From Mucilaginibacter cryoferens (lineage in GTDB: Bacteria > Bacteroidota > Bacteroidia > Sphingobacteriales > Sphingobacteriaceae), in contig NZ_JACHCR010000001.1 in the NCBI RefSeq assembly GCF_014205845.1, positions 248,001-312,000 on the forward strand: a stretch of DNA of 64,000 nt. The letters are read 5' to 3'. Below are positions 54,656 to 62,671 of this stretch, piece after piece; position 1 is the stretch's first letter; every line of letters begins with the position of its first letter. The notes under the pieces are model-generated. The model saw only the letters and a program-made list of their open reading frames with translations, ran no database searches and was not told the DNA's origin. The translations under genes were made by a program, and so were the position numbers.

Positions 54656-57600
54656 TTAGAATGAGGCTTGTACACCCACTACAAATGTTTTAGGCGTTGG
54701 ATAAGTACCCTGGTAAATACCGGTTAATGAACCATTGGATACCGGAGCCTCCGGCGTAGGTCCGCTGAATTTCTTTATGTAGAACAGATTTTCTGCACTG
54801 GCGTATAACCGCACTTTCGACAGGAAACGGGTTTTGTCGAGCACCGATTTAGCAAAATCATAGGACAAAGTAATTTCCCGGCAGGCCAGGTAATTGCCGC
54901 TTTCATAAAAATTAGAGTTATTGCCGTTTAACACCGCACTGCCATTATTGCCTCTTGTATAGTTTTGTTTAGAACCAACTACCTGATCGGCGTAATAAAC
55001 TTTGGGTATGTTGGTATTGGTGTTGGTTGGCGACCATGCCTGTTTTTGCAGATCGATATAGTTAAAGGTTCCCTGGTAATTACCTAAAGTACGTGCCACA
55101 AGGTCGTTGTAAATGGTGTTACCTAATGTGTATTCAAACCTGGTGTAAAACGAGAATGCTTTATAAGATACATTCACATTAAAGCCTCCTGTCCATTTAG
55201 GGTATATATTACCAAGGTATACCTGGTCGCGCGAATCGATGGTGTCGTTTTTGTCAACATCCTGCCAGTTTACATCGCCCGGGGTAATATGCCCGCCTTT
55301 ACCTGCCGCCAGATTTGGCCCGGTTATACCGGCCACATTATCCACACGGTTACCTGCATTGGCTGCCACGTCTGCGGCATCTTTAAATATGGATACCTGT
55401 TTATAACCATAGATCTGCCCTAAAGGCTGACCTTCCTGGATACCACCTACCCAAATAAGCTTGCCCGATTTTGGGTCATAAACCTGTAAACCGCCTTGCC
55501 TGTTATTGGCATTGCCATTATAAGGCAATTTAAGCACTTTGTTTTTTACAAAAGATGCCGTAGCGCCAATATCAATCCTTAAGCCACGAGGGTTATTAAG
55601 CACATTGGCCTTTACAGTAAATTCGTAACCCTTGTTTTGCAAGGTACCAAGGTTGGTTTGAATGCTGGAGAAACCGGTATAGCTTGGTAAAGGCAAATTG
55701 GTTAGCAGATCGCTGGTGATACGGTTGTAATAGTCAAACAAAAAGCTTACCCTATCATGAAAAAAGCCCAGGTCGGCACCAATATCTGTGGTGCGGCTTT
55801 TTTCCCATCTTAAGTTGGTGTTGGTTAAACCGGTGTTCAGGAAACTGCCCTGTCCGTTATATAATGTTTGAGCAGCATATATCCCCTGTACATCATAATT
55901 ACCTAAGCCAGCTATATTACCGTTAGAACCGTAACTTGCACGTGGTTTTAAAGTAGAGAATACTTTATTTAATCCCCAATCTTCAAAGAAGGTCTCTTTG
56001 GTAACATTCCAGCCTGCCGATAAACCAGGAAAGTAGCCTATCCGGTTATTAGGGGCAAGTTGCGATACACCATCTTCTCTAAGTACAAATGTTAACAGAT
56101 ACTTATCATCATAAGCGTAGTTTAACCGGGCAAATGTTGAAATGATACGATTTTCGGCCTGATTACTATAATTACCACTAACGCCAAACGTATTGGTGGT
56201 AGCAACAGCAAATATAGTTGAGGCGTTTGCTGTAGATATATTATCTGTAGGTGCATTGGTACCATCTACCTGTATAGTTAAGGCTTTTTGATCGTAATAT
56301 TCGGCACCTATCATCGCACTTATATCGTGCTTGCCAAAAGTTTTGTTATAGTTAAGTATCGCGTTATAAGTTTGCTGAAAATTTCTGGAATAACCGGCAA
56401 TGGCATCCCTGCTGGTACTACTATAAGCCGGTGGGTTGGCAAACAATGTAGCATAGGTTTGCGTAGCCTGCTGAAACGACTGCGTAGTTTGCTGGTTTAA
56501 ATAACCACTGCCCGACACCTTGAAAAATAAGCCTGGTGCAATATCCCATTTAACAGAGGCATTGGCCGTTACCCTATCTACCTCGTTGCTACGCTTTAAC
56601 TTGCCCAGCCAATACAATGGGTTACCATCGCTTATGCTGTTACCTGGGTTGGGCTGCGTTTTGGCAGCATCCAGCCAGGGATTAAAAGTTGGCCATAAGG
56701 CCAAAGTACGGTACAGCGAATTTACATCACCCGCCGGAGCGCCTAATTGCGAAGAGGTGGAAAGTGTAACGCCTGTAAATACTTCTACATTAGGTTTCAC
56801 CTTGTATGAGCCATTAAAATCGCCGGAGTAGCGGTTGTAGTTTGATCCTACAATTACACCATCTTCATTATAATAGTCTAAACTGGCAAAGTATTTACCT
56901 TTATCGTTGCCGCCCATCGCGCTCAGGTAATGATCTTGCGTGCGGGTGTTTCTGAATAACAGGTTTTGCACCTCTTTACTGTGATCTTTATAAATAATTT
57001 TATTGCCGGGATTGGCCGGGTCATCCAAATCTTGCCAGCCTTGCGACAACAGGTTAACGTTGGCCGGCGTTTCGGCCCTGATATCAAAGGAGGCCAGGTT
57101 GGCCGCATCTGTTAATAATCCATAACCACGGGTGGCATTTATCTGGGCAAGAGTTCTGCCAGAGTTTACGTTGCCCAGGCGATTATAATAAATATAATCA
57201 CCGGCGTTCATATACTTGTAACCTTGGCGCTGCTGGTTAAAACCTTCGGTAAATTTGTAAGTTATCTGTGCTGCACCCGATTTACCTTGTTTGGTGGTAA
57301 TTAGTATTACGCCATTATTGGCCCTTGCACCGTATATTGCAGTAGAGGCCGCGTCTTTTAAAAGATCAACAGAAGCAATATCATCTGCCGGGATATCATT
57401 ATAAGCCCGGATAATGCCATCAACCACCACCAACGGTGCTCCCGGACTGTTGATAGAAGCGCCTCCTCTTAATACAATTAGTGGGGTGGCGCCCGGCGCA
57501 CCGCTGGTGTTCACCACCTGCAAGCCGGATATTGTACCCTGTAAGGCACTACCAATATTAGCCCGGGGGGCGGTTGCCAGTACTTTATTATCTAAAGTAG

Positions 57601-57979
57601 CAATGGCACTGGTAACGCTTCTACGCGATTGAGTACCATACCCAATTACTACAACTTCGTTAAGCGCCTTATTATCTGGCTTAAGCGCTACGTTAATTAC
57701 AGTTTGCCCGCCAACTTTAATTTCGCGGGTGGTGTAACCCAAAAAACTAAATACTAATACATCTTCTACAGATGCATCAATACTATAGTTGCCATTTGCT
57801 GTAGTGGGGCCGCCTTTGTTGGTGCCTTTAATGGTAATACTCACGCCAGGTAATGGGCCATGGTCGTCATCAGCGATGACCTGCCCGCTGATCTTTTTGG
57901 TTTGGGCCTGTGCAAATGTAAAAAGCAATAGGCCAATTACAGTAAGCAGTGCCCGGTGAAGGGTAAAATTTTGGTTCAT
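54656..57979 (-). CDS. SusC/RagA TonB-dependent receptor (sialoglycan uptake)
   Basis: A 1107-residue TonB-dependent receptor with no STN domain. It has a signal peptide (A-Q-A-Q near residue 25), a carboxypeptidase-regulatory-like domain at about 28-105, a plug with V-V-V-I-G-Y-G-T-Q near 109, and a beta barrel ending in Phe. It would import sialic acid or sialylated oligosaccharides like NanO of Bacteroides. It is the first gene of a ten-gene operon running to 42610 on the minus strand. Its start lies 14 bp from a 15-bp-arm palindrome, which also overlaps the proposed -7 element. Confidence 0.93.
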   Translation of the reverse strand: MNQNFTLHRALLTVIGLLLFTFAQAQTKKISGQVIADDDHGPLPGVSITIKGTNKGGPTTANGNYSIDASVEDVLVFSFLGYTTREIKVGGQTVINVALKPDNKALNEVVVIGYGTQSRRSVTSAIATLDNKVLATAPRANIGSALQGTISGLQVVNTSGAPGATPLIVLRGGASINSPGAPLVVVDGIIRAYNDIPADDIASVDLLKDAASTAIYGARANNGVILITTKQGKSGAAQITYKFTEGFNQQRQGYKYMNAGDYIYYNRLGNVNSGRTLAQINATRGYGLLTDAANLASFDIRAETPANVNLLSQGWQDLDDPANPGNKIIYKDHSKEVQNLLFRNTRTQDHYLSAMGGNDKGKYFASLDYYNEDGVIVGSNYNRYSGDFNGSYKVKPNVEVFTGVTLSTSSQLGAPAGDVNSLYRTLALWPTFNPWLDAAKTQPNPGNSISDGNPLYWLGKLKRSNEVDRVTANASVKWDIAPGLFFKVSGSGYLNQQTTQSFQQATQTYATLFANPPAYSSTSRDAIAGYSRNFQQTYNAILNYNKTFGKHDISAMIGAEYYDQKALTIQVDGTNAPTDNISTANASTIFAVATTNTFGVSGNYSNQAENRIISTFARLNYAYDDKYLLTFVLREDGVSQLAPNNRIGYFPGLSAGWNVTKETFFEDWGLNKVFSTLKPRASYGSNGNIAGLGNYDVQGIYAAQTLYNGQGSFLNTGLTNTNLRWEKSRTTDIGADLGFFHDRVSFLFDYYNRITSDLLTNLPLPSYTGFSSIQTNLGTLQNKGYEFTVKANVLNNPRGLRIDIGATASFVKNKVLKLPYNGNANNRQGGLQVYDPKSGKLIWVGGIQEGQPLGQIYGYKQVSIFKDAADVAANAGNRVDNVAGITGPNLAAGKGGHITPGDVNWQDVDKNDTIDSRDQVYLGNIYPKWTGGFNVNVSYKAFSFYTRFEYTLGNTIYNDLVARTLGNYQGTFNYIDLQKQAWSPTNTNTNIPKVYYADQVVGSKQNYTRGNNGSAVLNGNNSNFYESGNYLACREITLSYDFAKSVLDKTRFLSKVRLYASAENLFYIKKFSGPTPEAPVSNGSLTGIYQGTYPTPKTFVVGVQASF

Positions 57980-57992
57980 GTTAGTTTAATTA

Positions 57993-58025
57993 ATTATTGT
58001 ATTATGTCATACATAATACAATAAT
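57993..58025. promoter_or_regulatory. 33-bp perfect palindrome, candidate operator of the sialic-acid operon
   Basis: Perfect 15-bp arms ATTATTGTATTATGT and complement, with a 3-nt centre. It overlaps the susC -7-like element (58019-58026) and lies 14-46 bp before the susC ATG. The divergent FadR-type regulator is encoded 130 bp away, and GntR proteins bind palindromes. A TGTAT...ATACA core resembles other FadR-family sites. Repression in the absence of sialic acid is the likely role. Confidence 0.75.
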
Positions 58026-58052
58026 AGGAATTTTTATTTTACATTCACAAAA
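58019..58052 (-). promoter_or_regulatory. putative susC promoter of the sialic-acid operon
   Basis: On the minus strand a TTTTG (58052-58048) is followed after 21 bases by TATTATTG (58026-58019), one base from TAnnTTTG. The -7 element overlaps the right arm of the palindrome, as expected for a repressor-controlled promoter. Confidence 0.45.
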
Positions 58053-58135
58053 CAAATCGGGATATATTTTTTATTTGATTATCTGAGTGTTATGAATACA
58101 CTTATATAATTTTAATAATTACACACAGCTATTTG

Positions 58136-58143
58136 TATGTTTG
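58136..58143 (+). promoter_or_regulatory. -7 element of the GntR-family gene
   Basis: TATGTTTG fits TAnnTTTG, 13 bp before the ATG at 58157. No -33 TTTG was found at the expected distance. Its position gives a very short leader. Confidence 0.4.
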
Positions 58144-58156
58144 CAATGAGAGAAAT

Positions 58157-58864
58157 ATGAACAATAACGGCCTTATTCAAAACATTAAAAATGTGGATAC
58201 CAGTTCGCTGGTAGACCGGGTTGAAAAAAACCTGATCGAGTTTTTTATTGAAAAAAACTTTAAGGTGGGCGATGCTATTCCTAAAGAGCTGGAATTATCG
58301 GCATCCCTGGGTGTAAGCCGAACGGTGATAAGGGAAGCCCTTCTGAGGCTGCGATTAATGGGGCTGATTGATTCCAGAAAAAAACGTGGCGCGGTACTTA
58401 CCAGCCCCGACCTGGTATCGATTCTGGAGAAGAGCATGAATCCGCAGATATTAGATGTATCTACGTTAAAAGAGATATTTGAAATGCGCCTTGCCCTGGA
58501 AATAGGCATGGCTGATTTTATTATAGAACGTGTAACACCAAGCGATATCGCCGAACTTAGGTCGATAGTTGCCGTTGAGCCTGCTCAGGCACAGGCTGCC
58601 CTGTTTGATGTAGAACAGGAAATTAAGTTTCACGGAAAGCTGTACGATATAACTGGTAATGAAACCCTGCACAAATTTCAGAAAATGCTGCTCCCGGTAT
58701 TTAATTATGTGCACCAAAGCGGTTTGCTTAAAAAGCCCGTTAAACTCAAAAAATTTGTTTCGCATACCGGGTTGATCGACCTTATCGAAAAAGGATCGGC
58801 AGAAATGCTCCGCAATGGTATGCGCAATCACCTCGAAAATCATTTTGCCAGGCTGTTTGAGTAA
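58157..58864 (+). CDS. GntR-family regulator, FadR (FCD) subfamily
   Basis: A 235-residue transcriptional regulator. A winged helix-turn-helix lies at about 15-80 (I-P-K-E-L-E-L-S-A-S-L-G-V-S-R-T-V-I-R-E-A-L). An FCD ligand domain at about 95-225 retains metal-type Asp/His residues (F-D-V-E-Q-E-I-K-F-H near 155-165, V-S-H-T-G and N-H-L-E-N-H-F at the end). Divergent from susC with a perfect palindrome between them, it is probably the sialic-acid pathway repressor; NanR of E. coli belongs to the same subfamily. The ATG at 58157 is preferred to an upstream alternative. Confidence 0.9.
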   Translation: MNNNGLIQNIKNVDTSSLVDRVEKNLIEFFIEKNFKVGDAIPKELELSASLGVSRTVIREALLRLRLMGLIDSRKKRGAVLTSPDLVSILEKSMNPQILDVSTLKEIFEMRLALEIGMADFIIERVTPSDIAELRSIVAVEPAQAQAALFDVEQEIKFHGKLYDITGNETLHKFQKMLLPVFNYVHQSGLLKKPVKLKKFVSHTGLIDLIEKGSAEMLRNGMRNHLENHFARLFE

Positions 58865-58959
58865 TACCTCAATAATAAATTTAGTGCCCTATAATCACAC
58901 CCCTGTTAAAAGAATGGTGGTACTTATTGATTTGGTATCTTAACTCATTAAATGCAAAA

Positions 58960-59970
58960 CTATAAGGCAAGCTTTTGTTTTATCCGCCTTACTATACCCT
59001 CCTGGGCAGCCCGCTTATCTAGATCTGAAGGCCGGGCATTATTCAGTACATATTTCTTTTGTTCTATGTTTTCATTGTCGTACCCTGCAATCAAATGAGG
59101 CGACAAAAGATCACGGTTTAATTGCCTGGCGTATAGCTGATATCCCAGTACGGTTAAAGTATCACCCGCAATCAATTCAAACAATTCCAGCTCATTGCCC
59201 TTAAATTCCTTTAAAAACTTATTGGTATTATCCGTCATGATCGGTTTTTCGAGGTTACTCCACATTTCGCCGGATGCCGCGGTAATTTTTGAAGTTTTGG
59301 AGGTATAATACTGCAGCATGTTATCGCTATAATCAATATCCAGAAAAGCGCAAAGCTCACGCACCATTTCTTCGGGTTTGCTTATCAGGTTTTCGTAGTT
59401 GAGCGAGAAAAAGCGTGCTGCCGGTACTTGTTTAGCCAGGGCCAGGCAGGCATCCTGGTCTTTTTTCCATTGCCGGGCTATGTGGTAGATGTGCTTATCG
59501 CCAACTACCGCTTTCTGGAATGACAAGGCTACATCCCTCCCATCCCTATATAGGTAAATGTATTTTAACTTATCTTTTTGTGCTTCCAGCTCATCGGCAA
59601 AGTAAACGTTATTCATGCTTTTACAGCACCAGTATTTGGCTTGTTTGCTTTCGGCAGCCTTTTCATAAATAAGCCGGTTTAGCTCAAATAACGAGTTGAC
59701 TTCAGATTGCCCATAAATTTCATCAGCATTAAGTTGTACCCCTTCCCAGGGTACCGGATTGGCGTTTACATAGGCTACCACATCATTAACCAATGTTTTG
59801 TAATTGGCATCATCGGCAAGCGAACCATAAAGTGCTAACAACGGGACAAAGGTTACCAATATATGTGGCGGATGTGGTGATGCTATCTCTGGCGATTGAT
59901 CTAAAATAACTCTTAATAAATTAGAACCCGACCTTTGTGTACCTATAATTTGTATACCTGATGCTTTCAT
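58960..59970 (-). CDS. PAPS-type sulfotransferase family protein
   Basis: A 336-residue sulfotransferase-fold protein. The 5'-phosphosulfate-binding loop reads G-T-Q-R-S-G-S-N-L-L-R close to residue 9, and the 3'-phosphate region reads Y-L-Y-R-D-G-R-D-V-A-L-S. It would transfer sulfate from PAPS to an unknown acceptor in the cytoplasm. It begins 2 bp after the CHR transporter stop. The ATG at 59970 is chosen over TTG at 59976. Family members act on lipids, glycans or small molecules. Confidence 0.82.
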   Translation of the reverse strand: MKASGIQIIGTQRSGSNLLRVILDQSPEIASPHPPHILVTFVPLLALYGSLADDANYKTLVNDVVAYVNANPVPWEGVQLNADEIYGQSEVNSLFELNRLIYEKAAESKQAKYWCCKSMNNVYFADELEAQKDKLKYIYLYRDGRDVALSFQKAVVGDKHIYHIARQWKKDQDACLALAKQVPAARFFSLNYENLISKPEEMVRELCAFLDIDYSDNMLQYYTSKTSKITAASGEMWSNLEKPIMTDNTNKFLKEFKGNELELFELIAGDTLTVLGYQLYARQLNRDLLSPHLIAGYDNENIEQKKYVLNNARPSDLDKRAAQEGIVRRIKQKLAL

Positions 59971-59972
59971 AC

Positions 59973-61205
59973 TCAACTAAATATAAAACCTAAACAAATT
60001 GCGCCCAATATTAAATAAACCGGACTCACCTTAAATCTGAAACTTAAAACAAATGCTACAACAGCAACAGCTACTATTGCCTTATCCAAAACCAGCGAAC
60101 GCAGCAGTATAGCTGCCGATGCGATGATCATACCAACAACTACCGGTTTAATACCTGCTAAAATACGCTGCATAGCCAGATGCTTTTTATTACGCTTAAA
60201 AACATTGGATACAATAAGCATTAAAGTGGCCGATGGTATAAATATGGCCGCAACAGCAATTAAACCACCCAAAAAACCGGCAAGTTTGTAGCCTACAAAC
60301 AACGCGCTTATCAATATAGGGCCTGGTGTTACCTGGCTAAAAGTAATGCTATCTACAAATTGCTGACTGTTAAGCCATTTTAAATCGCCTACTATTAATG
60401 ATTGCATAATGGGAACAATAACGTAGCCACCGCCAAACAACGACAGGCTAATCCCCGAAAAAACCGAAATGAGTTTCAGGTAAATATTGCTGATCCAGGC
60501 CGCGGAGTTGGTTAAAAAACCAAGCTCTATAATACCCAAAATTGCCAGCAATAACCTGCTCAGCCAGCTTAACCTGAAATTACCAGCGGGTGACAATGCA
60601 TCAACCACTTTCAGCTTACTTTTATTATCGGGATTAATAAAATACCCTAATAATCCCCCCGCCATCATCAGTCCTAAAGTGATGAAATAGCCTTTGGCAA
60701 ATATGGTGATTGCAATAGCCGCCAGGCATATCAGTGTTTTTAGCGCTTTACCATGAATCTCTTTTTTATAAATATTTGCGCCTGTAGATAATATGATGGC
60801 GCTAACAGCACCGGCAGTATATACCATAATATCGGCCAAATGAACCTTGTAGGCAAAGTTGAAATAGCACCACGATATAACAAACATTAATGTACAGGCC
60901 GGCAACAAAATGCCCAGCATACTTATAGCTGCCCCTTTTTTACCCTGTAAGTGGTAACCAATATAAGCTACCACATTAACCGCCACCGGCCCGGGCAGTA
61001 GGCTGGCTATGCTGATGCCATCAATAATTACATCCGCATCAACAGTTTTATCCTTATCCACCATTTCGCGCTGAATTACGGCTATAAGGGCCATGTGGCC
61101 TCCAAAGGAAACCAACCCTATTTTTAAAAAGGTTAAAAACAGGTAGCGCAGATCAACCAGCTTTTTGTTTTCAGTTTCAATATCTATTTCGACCGAACTT
61201 TTCAT
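59973..61205 (-). CDS. CHR-family transporter (ChrA-like), two-domain
   Basis: A 410-residue membrane protein with two homologous halves, each starting with a G-x-x-S-F/L-G-G motif: G-L-V-S-F-G-G-H near residue 28 and S-L-F-G-G-G near 270. Later motifs are L-L-P-G-P and V-T-P-G-P-I. This is the duplicated CHR architecture of chromate transporters. Chromate is a sulfate analogue, and the genes on either side are sulfotransferases, so sulfate or a sulfated product is a possible cargo here. The ATG at 61205 overlaps the arylsulfotransferase stop by four bases; an earlier frame to 61283 would run deep into that gene. Confidence 0.85.
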   Translation of the reverse strand: MKSSVEIDIETENKKLVDLRYLFLTFLKIGLVSFGGHMALIAVIQREMVDKDKTVDADVIIDGISIASLLPGPVAVNVVAYIGYHLQGKKGAAISMLGILLPACTLMFVISWCYFNFAYKVHLADIMVYTAGAVSAIILSTGANIYKKEIHGKALKTLICLAAIAITIFAKGYFITLGLMMAGGLLGYFINPDNKSKLKVVDALSPAGNFRLSWLSRLLLAILGIIELGFLTNSAAWISNIYLKLISVFSGISLSLFGGGYVIVPIMQSLIVGDLKWLNSQQFVDSITFSQVTPGPILISALFVGYKLAGFLGGLIAVAAIFIPSATLMLIVSNVFKRNKKHLAMQRILAGIKPVVVGMIIASAAILLRSLVLDKAIVAVAVVAFVLSFRFKVSPVYLILGAICLGFIFS

Positions 61206-62623
61206 TTCATTACGGGTTTGGGCATTAAAAATCCGGGAGCTTCTTCCAGGCGGTAAGGGTCGCCCCCTACTTTGATGTCCCATAGTATTTTGCCGCCTTT
61301 ATCGGTCACCAAAAACGACCTGGGATCGGTAAGGCAAAACAGGATCTTATCACCATCAAACAAATGAGCATCCCCTTTGGCAGTTGTATAATAGTCATGT
61401 GGCAGCGTTACTATTAAAGTAGATTTGGCTGTTTTTGCAGCCTCGTTCATATCAAACGTTATGGCACGGGTAATACCTGTTTTTGTGCCATTATCCAACA
61501 TCATCAGCTGGCCTTTGGCGTTGATGTGTACAGCATGCTGCGAGGCAAAATACTCATTTTTCTGTAAAGGAAAATCTCCGCCTTCGCCAAATTTCCATAA
61601 AACTTTACCCGTTTTATATTCCACCTTCCAAACCTGGTTCAGGTCGCGGTAGGAGATCAGAAAATTGCCATCCTTATCCTTAAACAACGAATTGGCGTGT
61701 ACCCAATCCTTTTTATGTTTTAATATTAAAGGATCTTTAAGCGGATCGAGGTGATCCAGTACCGACCATTCCCACAATTTATGGCCCAGCCTATTAAAAA
61801 CCACAATACCATCAGCATGTACGGTATCCTTAGCCAAGCCGCCAACCTTAGTTAAATCCCAAACGCGCTTATCAAAAGTAAGGGCATAAATGTTGTTATC
61901 ATTATCATAACGCAACTCGTGGTGTACCAGTTTATCCATTTCGCCCTTGCCTACACGCCAATGCAAAACCTCCTTGCCAGCCAAATTGGTTTCCACTATC
62001 TCGTCTCCGCCCGACGATGGGATCTTCTCAGCACCTACAATGCTTAAAATGGTATGGTGAGGTGTCCAGTTGGTAACTTTTACCCCTTTTTTAAATGGCT
62101 GGTACCAAACAATATCACCCTTGTAATTTATGATCACCATTGATCCTGGCTGCGTCAATATCTGGGTTAAAAAGTATTTACCCTTCATTTCCTTTTCAAT
62201 AGACGGATCGATACTTTGCAGATCAAAATAAGGAGTTGCCTGGTAAATGGACTGGGTAGCAAACTGATGCGGATTACTACTGGTAGTATCGGCACCATTA
62301 CCGGCCATCACCACAAAAGTATAGTTGGTTTTGGCAACTGTACACATCACATTTAGCGTATGGGTAACGCTATCGGTGCTTAGATCAGAGTAAAGGGTAT
62401 CGTTGCTATTGCGTATCCAGTATTTTAAATACATGGAGCATTTTTTGTTGGCTGTTACCCGCACCTTAAACCTCAACCTGTTATCGGGCAGGTTAATTAA
62501 CTGGATACTTTTAATTTTAATGGGATAAATATAGCTGCTCACCAAATCATTCTGCAACAGTAAAAACAGCAGCAAACCGAGTGCAGCAACACAACCTATG
62601 ATGATCTTGTAAATTTTACGCAT
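61202..62623 (-). CDS. arylsulfate sulfotransferase (ASST) family protein
   Basis: A 473-residue protein with an N-terminal hydrophobic segment at about 7-25 (signal anchor or uncleaved signal) followed by a beta-propeller domain of the arylsulfotransferase family. The putative active-site residues are His235 (H-H-E-L), His309 (W-V-H-A-N-S-L), Arg326 (S-Y-R-D) and His363 (S-Q-H-A-V-H). Their order and the 17-residue H-to-R spacing resemble E. coli AssT (His252, His356, Arg374, His436, as I recall). ASSTs move a sulfuryl group between phenolic compounds without PAPS, normally in the periplasm. It overlaps chrA by four bases and lies after the SusD gene beyond a terminator. Confidence 0.85.
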   Translation of the reverse strand: MRKIYKIIIGCVAALGLLLFLLLQNDLVSSYIYPIKIKSIQLINLPDNRLRFKVRVTANKKCSMYLKYWIRNSNDTLYSDLSTDSVTHTLNVMCTVAKTNYTFVVMAGNGADTTSSNPHQFATQSIYQATPYFDLQSIDPSIEKEMKGKYFLTQILTQPGSMVIINYKGDIVWYQPFKKGVKVTNWTPHHTILSIVGAEKIPSSGGDEIVETNLAGKEVLHWRVGKGEMDKLVHHELRYDNDNNIYALTFDKRVWDLTKVGGLAKDTVHADGIVVFNRLGHKLWEWSVLDHLDPLKDPLILKHKKDWVHANSLFKDKDGNFLISYRDLNQVWKVEYKTGKVLWKFGEGGDFPLQKNEYFASQHAVHINAKGQLMMLDNGTKTGITRAITFDMNEAAKTAKSTLIVTLPHDYYTTAKGDAHLFDGDKILFCLTDPRSFLVTDKGGKILWDIKVGGDPYRLEEAPGFLMPKPVMK

Positions 62624-62633
62624 TCATTAATTT

Positions 62634-62664
62634 AAAAATGCAGTGGCTTTAAAAGGCCACTGCA
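62634..62664 (-). terminator. terminator between susD and the arylsulfotransferase
   Basis: A 9-bp stem (TGCAGTGGC and its complement) is followed by five T residues on the minus strand. It lies between the SusD stop (62672) and the arylsulfotransferase start (62623), so the sulfotransferase genes are expressed only by read-through or from a promoter of their own. Confidence 0.65.
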
Positions 62665-62671
62665 CGATGAT

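Noticed and set aside
59973..61205. Simple chromate resistance determinant
   Set aside because: No chrB or chrR gene is present and both neighbours are sulfuryl-transfer genes with gene overlaps, so a different cargo is likely, though chromate remains possible.
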